Below are positions 10,043-20,954 of a DNA stretch of 64,000 nt, piece after piece (the first letter of the stretch is position 1; every line of letters starts with the position of its first letter). The stretch spans positions 10,170,501-10,234,500 of the forward strand of contig NC_088315.1 of NCBI RefSeq assembly GCF_910592395.1, in the 5' to 3' direction. Source of the stretch: Lineus longissimus. Its lineage: Eukaryota > Nemertea > Pilidiophora > Heteronemertea > Lineidae. A model generated the notes under the pieces. The model was not told the DNA's origin. It did not search any database and worked only from the letters and a program-made list of their open reading frames with translations. The translations under genes were made by a program, and so were the position numbers.

Positions 10043-10560
10043 AGTTGGGTATCAGGCTGTTTCGCTACATTGCCTTCAGTTGTACCGGTAGGAATGTGGT
10101 CTTCTATTGAGAAGCAGTTGACTGGCCCACAGTCAATTAGACCAACATCATCATTATCATCATCATCATCTTCCTCCTGAACGTTGATTGGGGCCTGCAA
10201 ATGGAAAGTGTGACTGACATCAACCAATCTCCAATCTGGACCGTGGACTGGAGAAGAATTTGAGTGGTGCTAGAAAGTAAGTAGACAAGCAGAATCACTA
10301 AAAATAAAGCCTATTCAGAGGTTAAAATAAAAAAATCAGAAAAAAAAATTCCTGGGGTAGCAAGCAGTTGAAGCAATTCGTTAGGTTCGTTAAGTTTTTG
10401 TGAATTGGCAAAGTCACTACACAGTACAGACATATAGTGGACCTCCAAAGTGAGCAGCCTTGTATGAGTATCTTTGGATTGAGTAATACAATTTTCATAA
10501 AAATTTCATATAGCTATTGAGCTAAGAATGATGGTTTTTCATGACTTTCCATCAATCTTT

Positions 10561-11676
10561 TCATTCCCTCTGAAAACCCAACAGCCATGCTAATTTTAAG
10601 AACCGGTCCGATGACTTTACATTGGCAATTCCTTGATCTTCGACGGCTCTAATCAGGTATTTGAGCCATTTTCCGGCCAGGGCGGCGTTCGTCGGGTGTA
10701 CGCCATCGTACAACTCATGGTAGGTATGTTTCTTGTACCTCTTTCCTCTTTTTACCTGAAATATGGAGTACAAAAAAAAAAAATTACGAGAAATTCTCAA
10801 GGCATGGTGAGCAGTTACGCTAGTAAAGCATGTTGTATTGTAATTGCCACCAGATATCAAGCCTTTTATTTCTCGAGCATTTCACTTCAAGAATTCTACT
10901 GATTACAGTGGCTTATGGAAGTGACCATCAAAAGGTAACTGAAAACAAATCTTAAAAAAGCAATATATATAAATGCTCTGTTTAGCTCATGGTAGGTTGA
11001 TGACTTTTAGACTAGTTTACGTTGAAATTGTACAATGAACATTAGAAAGAAGGATAGTGGAGTGTTATTTGCTGGTCTGCTCCACAGCCTTGAGTGCTTC
11101 ATTTTAGATGTTTAGGCTCCCTACCTGAAACTTCAGGAGGTCCCTCTCCCATCTTGGAGTCTTTAATCCCGCTAACCAGTTGATGCTCCAGATGTGACTA
11201 TTTATTTCTTCTATATCATTTTCAAGTCCACGTTGCTGTAATGTCAGCGCTGCCTGTGAAATTTCTGGGATGAGTAACTTTCCATGTTTTACAAGATAAT
11301 CATTGTACTTGATTATTGAAACAGGTGGTATGGGGATCACCAGAACTCTGATACCAAGGAGTTCAAATTGATCCTTAAAGTGATTAATTGCTTCTATTGT
11401 TTTGTGTGCATTGCCATTGGCATTGTAATTGACTTCAACTCCTGAATTGCTCCTCTTTTTCTCTGTCAGGTTGCAAATTCCTGCCCCAAGGATGATTTGA
11501 ATTTGGGAATCAGCCACTCCAAGTTTTTGAAGCTTTTCTACTGCATCCTCTGCTTTCGATTGCAGTGCTTGGATGGTCCCTCCCGGCTTGACAATCCATC
11601 GTTCATTTGCATATATTGGCCGTTGATGCCGCAACTTCAATCCCCGGGAGTCCATCACAAAAATCAGATTCATTTT
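10561..11676 (-). CDS. SGNH/GDSL-hydrolase-like protein (two exons, 5' incomplete)
   Basis: Exon 11676-11125 follows a ttttgcag acceptor and ends TTTCAG at a gtaggg donor. Exon 10755-10561 follows tttcag and ends in TGA. Both junctions are phase 0, and the joined frame is open for about 248 codons. Motifs fit the SGNH fold: block I MDSRG near the start, GAGICNLT in the middle (block III position), and YDGVHPTNAALAGKW near the end (the catalytic Asp-x-x-His of block V, here DGVH). Such domains occur in host esterases and, in invertebrates, in many TE-linked proteins. The substrate is unknown. The exon start implies an upstream exon I could not place. It lies downstream of the Helitron on the same strand. 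Confidence 0.62.
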
Positions 11677-12059
11677 CTGCAAAAGAATGTAATCTAGTTA
11701 ATTTTAAAGGAATTAATCACAAGGTAAGGATAATTCAAAGCAACAGAGTTTTTTCTGTACACGGTACATGTACTTTCACTTGACAGTGTCAATTTTGTTC
11801 CCTAGTCAATTCTTCTGAATTCAAAGGGAAAATGGGAAGAAACACATGCATATCGGTGCTTAACCTTAAATTGCATTATTGTCTGTTCTCCCCAACCACC
11901 TTGACTGCTTGGTTATCACTTACATTCAATGCAAATGGTATGCATTATTGTTCCACTTTGTAGGAATTGGGTTTCTTGCTGAAGTACGCTCCCTTGCTAA
12001 CTTGAATCAGAAGGTTGATGAGAGACAGGGCCAAGTACCGCACCGAATGATTGAAGTGC

Positions 12060-13400
12060 AACGTCAATGACTGAGGAACAGGAAGTCGGTTAGAGACGAT
12101 CATGTCCCCCACCGAACTATTGACATACAAAAATGATTGAGAAGAAGAGTTTTGATTTGGAATGGAAGAAACAATGAAGGTAAGATAAACGATATCCTGG
12201 TCATTGCTGTCATCAGGGGAAGAGTGACTCAAATAAACATTTCTGAAAATTAATGAAGCCAAGAAGACCTAAATTAAGTGACTGAGGAACAGGAAGTTGG
12301 TTAGAGACGGTCATGTCCCCCACCGAATGCTTAGAATACAATGATTGAGATGAAGAGTTTGCTTGGAAGAAGCAATGAGGGTAAGATTTAAAGCAATATC
12401 ATTGTGGTTATTGCTGTCGTCGAGGGAAGAATGACTACAGTAATCATTTCTAAAAAATTAATAAAGCTAAGAAAACCTAAATTCAGTGACTGAGGAAGTC
12501 GGTTAGAGACGGCCATGTCCCCCACCGAACGCTTGGAATACAACAATGTTTGAGAAGAGTTTTTGTTTGGAAGAAGCAATGAAGGTAAGATTTAAAGCAA
12601 TATCATCCTGTGTGGTCATTGCTGTCGTCTGGAGAAGAATGACTCAAGTAAACATTTCTGACAATGATATGAATGAAGCTTAGATTTAGAAGACCTAAAT
12701 TCAATGACTGAGGAAGTCGGTTAGAGACGGTCATGTCCCCCACCGAACGATTGGAATACAATGATTGAGAAGAACAGTTTTTGTTTGGAGGAAGCAATGA
12801 AGGTAAGATTGAAAGCAATGATATCATCCTGGTTATTGCTGTCTGGAGGGAGAATGACTCAAGCAAACATTTCTGACAATGAATGAAGCTAAGAAGATGT
12901 AAATTCAGCTACTGAGGAACATTTGATAAGTCAGTTAGAGACGGCAATGTCCCCCACCGAAGTATTGGAATACAATGATTGAGAAATGAATGAAGAGTAT
13001 TGGCTTGGAAGAAGCACTGAATGAAGGTAAGATAAACAATATCTGGTCATCAGGGAAAGAATTACTCAAGTCAAGTAAACATTTCGTGCATTGAATTAAG
13101 CTAAGAAAACTTGAAGTTAGATGAATATTATTTGAAGATCTAGTGCTTCCTAACATAAAAATTAATGAGGTAAAGAAAAGTCTGTTAGAGACAGCCTTGT
13201 CCCCCACCGAATGATTAAAGTTCATTGAGGAACTTCAGCTTGTGGGGGGCAATGAATGTAAGAATATAACATGAAGGTCTATAGACTAGTGCTTCCTGTC
13301 CTACAGAAGACGTGGAATTCCATGAATGAGGATCAGAAATTTGGTTAGAGACGGCCATGTCCCCCACCGAATGATTGAAGAATTTTAGCTTGGAAGAGAC
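12060..13400. repeat. Seven diverged tandem units around a conserved 28-bp core
   Basis: The core gttagagacggtcatgtc plus ccccaccgaa recurs starting at 12089, 12300, 12502, 12720, 12933, 13183 and 13343 (spacing 211, 202, 218, 213, 250 and 160). Flanks share weaker similarity (gactgaggaa before; gattgagaagaa, gcaatgaaggtaaga and atgactcaagtaaacatttctga after). The core holds at about 90% while the flanks have drifted. Minus-strand frames repeat an SVGDMxVSNR peptide, but units are broken by stops and indels, so I do not call a gene. It lies just past the 3' end of the Helitron helicase. Confidence 0.85.
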
Positions 13401-13585
13401 AATGAATGTGAGAATATTGCATGATGAAGAATTATTGTGCTTCATCAAGAATACTTAAAAAATCATACAATTACAAATGCCAAATGGATAATGGAATGCC
13501 TTTGCCAAATGTGTCAACAATGCATTGCAATGTAAACAAGTAGAAAAAGGCACCAGGTTTCTTGAATGTAATTTATGTATGATAA

Positions 13586-16500
13586 TTATGTAATGACTTG
13601 AATTTCCTTGAGATATCCATATGTAACAGATGTTTGCTCTGCAACTTTCTTGATCCTTTCAATCTCCTTCCCTCTTGCAGTAGTGGTCTCAGTTCTGACA
13701 ATATGACAGAGCCGGTCTTCATTTACCATCACATGAGGGTGAAAGGCAAAGTCCGGATCACCTCCAGAATCTCCTGCTGTCTTGGCCCGCGACAGAGCAA
13801 CGAACAGAGCGCCAGGATTTCTAGACTAGAAAGCTCTTGTCCCGGGATGAATGACAATGTAACGGTATGCTTCATTATCACCAATTGTCATGCCTTGGCA
13901 TCAATGAATGGTGGTTCCCCAGCCAAGTCTCAGGGGAATTTGTTTTCGCCAACATGAATGGCACGGGCATTCCATTAGACGCGTGACAGGTACAATTGGG
14001 ACTATTTTTGTACCAGAAATGTAGGGTGGTCCACTGTACCTGTCGAATTCTACCATTACAACATCAGGTAATCCCATTTTGGGGTCTTTGCCATCTGTGT
14101 GGACAATATCTCTGACAATGCCAGTAGAACCGTTGAATAACCCATAATTTACAGCAAGATTTCCTGTTAACATCACTCTTGCTTCTTGACACAAAAACAG
14201 TTCAGGTAGGAGCCCTCCTGCCTTCTCGCTTGGGGTGTTCTTATGGACTCCTGTGTTCAGTGCTTTAATTCTTGCTATTGGGGCGGAACAGTTGGCTTCA
14301 AGAAGCTTCATCTTATTGTGCTCCCATTCATTGGCATGGGTTGGAAACACAAACAACCCCTTGTCACTCATTCTCTCCAACAAATCTTGTCCATGTGTTT
14401 TCTTCAGTGTGTCTCACTGGAAAGCTTGCAGCCATTTTGCCTGTTCTCTGGTGACGGTGTAGTTCCTCAGAGCATTTAAAGTGTCTTTTAGTTGGCCGTC
14501 CCCATCTTTTTGTCTTATTATAGTTTTTAGAATCACAGCCTTGTCAAACTCCTGCCAGGCAAGTGCACCATGAAGGCATGCATTGACCTCACCTCGTGGT
14601 TTGTATACTGGATGATCACAGACAGGGGGTAGCTGGACATCATCACCAAAAAAGACAACTACCGGAATACCACCCCACGGTTTGCCAGAGTTCAGTCCAT
14701 TTTGAATTCCACAGGAACAGTGGTATTCCATCCATCCGAGGGTTTTGCATCCAACTAGTGATCGTTCATCAATGAGAAGGACATGTAATCCTTCGCAATG
14801 CTCTTGAAGGGTAGATCCAGTCTTTCCATGTGGTGGCGTCATGTCCTTCGTCGAACTTGATCCTATGGGAACCTTCAGAAAGCTGTGGATTGTGGTGCCT
14901 GAAATGAGATTTGCACTGTTTCCTGTTGGCCCAAGAACCTGCACAGCCCTGTTTTCCTGGAAAAGAGTGCGAATCCCTTTCACCAAACATTTGATCAAAA
15001 ATGATTTCCCTGAACCTGCTGTACCTGCAACAACTAACCTTAGGTATGAGGTGAATTCCTGAGGATCTGCTTTGTAGCGGTAAAGAGTGCTCATAACTAA
15101 GTTGTATGCAAATTTCTGATCCTCATTCATCATATCCAAATCTACATCAGGAAGCACTATATTATCATTTGCTCTTTCCTTCCCTTCTTCAGACGAGATA
15201 TTCTCCAGCCAAGTAATCCCAATGTTTGATGGGTACTCCGTGGAGGTGACTCCCCAGTCATGTTCCGGTCCTCCATCATTGTACTTGAAGTCAGTTACCA
15301 CATCAAAATCGACTTGTGGTCGAAGAAGATCCATCCAATCAGGCTGTTCAGCTTCGTCCTCACAAACAACTTTTTCCAACTCTGATGCTTTTCTGTGCTC
15401 GTATTGTCGTGCTCCCTCTACAAAGGTTGGGCAGGACTCCATGTTGAGAAACTCCAGCATTCTCTCCTGCCATGATAAATTTTCATCCTTGATGTCAGGA
15501 ATTTTTCTCCAGTTCGGCCAGTGGAGCAACAGCATATTGCGACCGTAATCTTCAGAAAGTGGCCATGTTGCCTTCATGCTGCCAGCCATCACAGGAACAC
15601 GTCCTTTCCTTGAGATAAAATTGTAGAATGAACAGTTGTCTTCGTTCTTTCTGGCGAGGTACTTGTCCAAGGGTGTACTTTTTGTTAGAGTTTCACCTTT
15701 TTTTCAAGTAACCTCGATCCAGTTGTGCTCACTGACAGGAACTGATGGCTGGATCTGTATAGAGGCAACCTGGACAACTCGTATGTTGCTTCCATGGCTG
15801 AAACATCCCTTGTGACACTATTCATTAGAAGTTTCGTACAGATGGTCTTCGATGTGCTCTCGTTGTCCGTGCAATTAACCAGGTCGTTAAAAAGAGCAGA
15901 TGCTGCTCCAGTTGGCTCATTGCTTTTGCAGGCGTAGCTACAAATATAGCGTCGAACGCCAACAATCTCATCAACAGATGGATGTTCTGGGTCACTGTGC
16001 GAGAGAATAATTGAAATGTCTCCATTTGCCCGCCATGCTTGAGTATGGATTCATGAGTGTTGGACAAGGACAGGGTGATCCCGCTCCATCTCAAGTCTCA
16101 GGATATTGTGTCGGTCACGTGTTATTGCAGGCTGTACCCGCAATAACTTACCTGGCTCGGAGATAGAACCAAATCCCATCCGACACTCTCTCTCCTTCTT
16201 CCCCTTCAACAGCCTCAGACAATAGTCTGAGCATCTGTGCAGGTTGACCCTGTTACTGAGGAGGAGATGATCCTCCAATAGACTATCCTGGTTTTGGCTG
16301 ATGTCACATAGCAATTTGAACAGGGGGTTTGTGTCCTCTGGAGGCGAGGGTGCTGTGCCCTCGGGTGGGGGCCAGAGGTCCTTGCAAGGATTACCCTGCT
16401 CGTCCTTGCCTGCTGGATGCATGGCTGTCATGCCAAATATGCGTTCAGCCCAGTCTGATAGTTCCTTTGCCGTATCTTCCTCACTAAGCTCATTTTGGAT

Positions 16501-18876
16501 GGCATCGAAGAGCAGTCTATGCGGTTGCTGGTCATTCCGCCAACAGAGGCCATGCCAATGAATCATGCCTCTGCTCTTGGCAAATTCTTGGCGATACCAA
16601 TATGCCTCCACCCCAAAAACTTTTTTCATTACATGCTTGAAATACGACTGAGTACGGAGGTCGAAGTACTTTCCAACTATGTGACTGTTTTCTTGCAGCG
16701 CAGCAAAAAGTTGGGATTTGTCATCTAAATCCTGAACTTCGCCTTTGGCCTCCAGGATATAGTCATGTAAAAGTTTCCTCAAGGGTTTGAAATAAAATTC
16801 GGCACAACTGCCGGTGCCAAAAAACTTTGGAAGGCCCTTGCCCTGGGTGATCTGGTACTGGACGAGAGATTCCAATTCCTTAAACCGTTGGGCCCAGTAC
16901 TGAGAGGTTCCCCTAAGTCCAGCACTGAAGTAAAGCACTTTTTCACCAATGGCAGTGTCGCCATTTTTTATTTTATCCTTGAGATCTGCCACTGTCAGGT
17001 GGTCGTCTCCTAAATGTTGACGGACAATGTAAGTTGAACTATCTAGGACTCTCTTTCTAGCAATCATATTGTGGACTACAAATTTAAAATAGTGGTGTCC
17101 AGAAAATCGGCCGTCCTTAAACCATAACAGGTGTTCTGCCCAGTCACTCAAGGAAGTGCATGTGTTAGGCCGGTTGCTATGAAAGTCCCCTGTTCCATAA
17201 GGGAAGAGATAGGGAAAAGCCAATGTGAAGAAATTTCTTGTGGTAAATTCAGAGACGGGTTTGTCATCTCTCGTCGGCCATGGGATGGTGATTGTTCCTC
17301 TCCGTGTCTCTGAAACTTCCACATCTTCTCTTCCCACTGCTTCTTTCACAACATCTTCCACCTTCTTCCGTATATCAGTGGGTGGGTCCGGAAGCAAAAT
17401 GCCTGACACAGTTTGACCATCATCATCAGCAAAACCTTCGGGACAGGTTTGATCTGGAGCAGGCCCTTCATCTCTTCTGTGTTTTGCCTTTGAAGAAAAT
17501 TCAATGGTCTGCAAATTTTGCAATTCACCATCTGCTGGTAGAAGATTGAGGCGCTCCTCACTTATGATTATGTCATCATAGGCAGGATTATTGGCCTTGA
17601 GCCATTTTAGAGCTGCCTCTACTCTGCTTCTAGATACTCTGAAAGCTTTACTTGAGTCATTTTTCCCCTGACGTCGTACTCTTATGATATCGATTTCACT
17701 TGGAAGTTTAGGTAGAATTTTGCCAACTTCATCGATAGCTTGAGGGAACGCCACACAGTGCCCACTTGATGCTAGACCGCCATGTTTCATCAGATGTACA
17801 TTTATGGATGGGGAAATCCTGGAGATAAGCTGCTGTTCCACCGTTGTTAGTTTTGATAACTCGGGTGGCATTTCTCCCGGATCCATGTTGTTATCTGCTG
17901 AAAACATTTTCACATCACTTTTTTCAGTAGCACATCTTCTGCATACATTTTGTGAGTTCGTCTTCATTTGCAGTCTTCTCTCCTGGCATACTGAGCATAA
18001 AGTAAACTTGTATGACATTTGCTCAACCTCAAATGCCCTAATACCTGCCATAGCATTTTGAAACGTCTTGTCAGGCAAGTTTTCTGTGGTGTCTTTCAAC
18101 TCCTCTTCATTGTCTTTTTCTAGATGCAAGGATTCGCGTTTTACCTTCAGGCGCCGGCTGTTGTTCCGCCGTCTTTTTTTCTTTGCACTTGCGCTCTCTG
18201 TCTCAGATGGCTCCAGGGGAACAATTCCCAATCGCTTTGACTGCCTTCTAACTTCTGGTGAAGAGTTCTTGTTTACCTTAGTGGAAGTGATCTTGGTTGG
18301 TACAGGTGGAAGAGCTGTTTGCTCTGGCGGCATCAAAATGCTGTAGTGTTGTTCTCGTAGTAAGAGAGTAATGTGCATCAGTGCGTCATCAGTCTCAATA
18401 GTTTCGTTGTAATAAGTGGTCTTTCTGGTACCATCATTATGCAACTTCCTTCCTTCCAATAAGATGTTGAAGGAACATTTCAGCAGATTTGCTGCAGCTT
18501 GGACTTCACATGATGTTGCATATCCACCCCTTTTAAGCATCGTCTCCTGATACTGCTCTTGACTTTTTATTCCATGGCATACTTCAACCATGGCTTTGTG
18601 CTCTTCCCATGTGCTTAGAATATACCCACATATCAGTGTTCTGTACTGCTTATGGCCAGAGGGGTTCCTTTGTCCGTGTATAACATCATTCAGGCAGTGA
18701 AAAAAGCAATTTCCATCGCCGGGAACATTAACGATTTGGTATTCCTTTATAGCATTGGCAATTTCACTGGTTCGATGGCTTTGTTCTTCCTGGTTTGGCT
18801 GGGTCTGAGGCTCCTTCCTTCTCATCTCACCATCGCTCCGCTGTGGAGGTATATTGTAACAGTGGTCCCAAATCAT
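13586..18876 (-). pseudogene. Helitron RepHel polyprotein with N-terminal OTU domain, decayed
   Basis: A single decayed coding sequence can be followed from 18876 to a TAA at 13586-13588. In order: an OTU cysteine protease (PGDGNCFF with Cys57, and EQHYSIL supplying the His); a basic linker; a DUF6570-like region with Cys pairs (CSVCQ, CRRC) and the PPELSKLT block; a Helitron-like N-terminal region; a HUH Rep motif (MIHWHGLCW, near 16550); a two-Tyr motif (YICSYACK, near 15940); and a PIF1/RecD-type helicase with Walker A GTAGSGKS, DERS, GDDVQLPP and GALFVALSRAKT. Breaks: in-frame TGA at 16051-16053, a +/-1 shift in the A/T run 15698-15704, TGA at 14414-14416, TGA at 13901-13903 and TAG at 13826-13828. 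The Met at 18876 or one about 17 codons further in could be the start. Confidence 0.92.
13586..18876 (-). mobile_element. Helitron, termini not resolved
   Basis: The extent given is the coding part only. I looked for the 5' TC and 3' hairpin-CTRR ends and could not fix either. The SGNH-like gene and the seven-unit array downstream could be inside or outside the element. Confidence 0.75.
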
Positions 18877-18899
18877 TTTCAGTGTCTTGACTCTGATTC

Positions 18900-20950
18900 A
18901 ACCCAAACCTGAAATCAAAGTCTAGGGTGGGTCTAGTTTACAGAAAGATTGGTTAGAAATAGTATGCAATGCTGCCCACGAGATCAGATTGCCAGCCTGA
19001 CAGCACTTATGAAATAAATGAAATGTTTTGATACTCTTATACATCTTTACTAGTGTAGTCATTTGCAAGCAGAATTGAGCATTTTCGCATCAAGAAAGGG
19101 TCAAATCCCTTGGCCTTGGGCAGAAACACTGCCTTGAGCAGAAAGTGCTACTGTCAAACAAGCAAACGAAACTTGGGAATGAGAATGAGTGGTGCTTTTA
19201 GAATAAGAAGGATGTGACTAATGGCAAATTGTTGGGCAAATCTCTTCCATTTTGGACTTGAGTTATGCATTCTTGGAGGGTTTTACATGTACTACAGTCT
19301 ATTATTCATTCCAGTGTTCCTTTTTATGTTTGCAGGTGAACCATACTTACTAATGCAGAAAAACTATGGCTGAGATGATCGGACTGCAATCATGAAGTTA
19401 CATCCATGGAGACAGGATTTGGACAGAAGGTCTCATTCGTGCGAAAGGAAACGAAACGAAAAGGCGCAGGAATAACCCGAATGTGCCAACCACAAGCTTT
19501 CACCATCAAACACATTATTCAAGATGGGTCCCAAGGATTCCTTATTTTCAAGGATGTGACTATAGGATGTAAGATATCACAGCACATTCAACAGGATGTC
19601 CCAGATAAGGTGGACGCATCCATGGGTGACTGTTTGTGTGCAGTGCCAGTGGTAACTTGCATGATGAAATTTGGGTCACATCAATGGAGACATGGGATAC
19701 TGTCTTCAGGATTACAGTGTCACATCCTGAGACAACCATCAGTGGTGATTGCAGACTACCTTCGAAATTGCAACGTCACATCAAGAGACGACCATATTTG
19801 GTAGCTCTGAGTGGTGACAGCAGATATCTTTAAAACTGCTGTAGATATGGCTGTCTTCTGGTTTTGTAGGGGGAGAGGTCTCATGATTCCTTGTGATGGC
19901 CATCGGTGAGGAAAATCTTCTTACCAAGGATATTCCATGTTTTACTGTGAACTGAACATTTTTTGGGTTCAACTTAATCAATTTGCAAAATGAATCAAGC
20001 AACAAAATTTCAGTTAGTGATAATCACACATTGTACACATTAGCCTACAGCTGCTCCTGCAGTTTTGAGAAATGTATGCCACTGCAAGCAAAATGTCAAG
20101 TGTTGCAGTATAAGGTAGGCAATCGCTCACAACACCTTCCTCAAATATTTTCTAGGTGTACTTCATTCACCCACAGTTGAATATTCCCTGTCTTCAAGGG
20201 ATGTGACGTCACATCCAGAGACGCATATTGCATCCTTTGACAGTGGGGAAAACAAATTATTTTGGGAGATATTGAGCGGTATGGGCTTAATTTGGTTCTG
20301 CTGAAGGACGAGAGTTGGTTCTGTTGATGATTCAAGGTCTGGCATGGCATGGGGAGGACAATTTTCAATTCAAGGACAAGAAATAATGTTGCATTGCATG
20401 TTATTTTTGCAGTGATTGTTACAAGGCAATAAAAATGATCGTCATACTGGTGCTACTGTGTCATTCAACAACTTTTATCTTGATCTTTTTACATACCCTG
20501 GCCTTTTAATTAAAACAAAAGACTGTCTGTGTGTGTGGCTGATGTGCGAGGTGATGAAGACGTGGAGATGTGCCTACCAGCAGATTTTCTGTCTCTGTAC
20601 ATCAAAGTTTCACATCTGTCAATGTTGTTTCTCTACCTTGGTCTCTTGGTGACGATCTCTCTTTATTTAGAATATGTCCATTCTGTTATTTCTCACTAGG
20701 ACATGCATTTTCTGGGATACTCGCCACAGATGACATGATTGAAGACACCAGTGACTAGTGCCAGTGTAGCAGACGACGTTGTCCACGAAAGACCATAGCC
20801 TGGTATTCGCCCCATCTCATTTTAGACATTTTGATTAAATGTATTTGCAAAACGTAATTTTTTTAAAAAGTGTTGGACTTTAAACGCCAATGCATGTTAT
20901 CGGTATGTGAAGTAATCTAATCCAGCTCATTTTGAAGCCAGAAAAGTAAA
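18900..20950. other. About 2 kb with no identifiable gene
   Basis: Recurring words such as gacgtcacatc, agagacg and catcaatggagacatggg at 19500-20260 hint at an old, strongly diverged tandem repeat. Short frames here have no recognisable domain. Confidence 0.4.
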
Positions 20951-20954
20951 ATAA

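Larger units (their letters stand above)
7569..10073. mobile_element. Foldback DNA transposon with about 500-bp inverted repeats (MULE-like target site)
   Basis: The left arm (7569-8063) and right arm (9554-10073) are nearly identical inverted copies. The outer half of each arm is a tandem array of about ten 18-24 bp units built on TTTCGCTACATGG; the inner half is unique sequence. A 9-bp duplication, cttcagttg, flanks it (7560-7568 and 10074-10082), typical of Mutator-like elements. The architecture recalls Foldback elements and the sea urchin TU family. The right tip carries a short locally inverted piece, so the last 26 bp are direct rather than inverted copies of the left tip. The interior has no recognisable transposase. 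Confidence 0.88.
7453..10194 (-). pseudogene. Acidic coding exon split by a foldback element
   Basis: Reading the minus strand from a ttgcag acceptor (10195-10197), the exon runs 10194-10083. It resumes at 7568-7453 once the element and one copy of its 9-bp duplication are removed. The restored exon is exactly 76 codons, phase 0 to phase 0, with no stop. It opens APINVQEEDDDDDNDD, contains CGPVNCFSIEDHIP, and ends ENHWDFKRMK. It finishes at AAG followed by gcaagt (7452-7447), a good GC-AG type donor. I do not recognise the protein. It may belong to a gene whose other exons lie outside the part I could resolve. Confidence 0.6.

Noticed and set aside
11945-13448. Series of minus-strand frames sharing SVGDMxVSNR
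   Set aside because: The peptide is a by-product of the conserved 28-bp DNA core; frames are broken differently in every unit and no splice pattern joins them.
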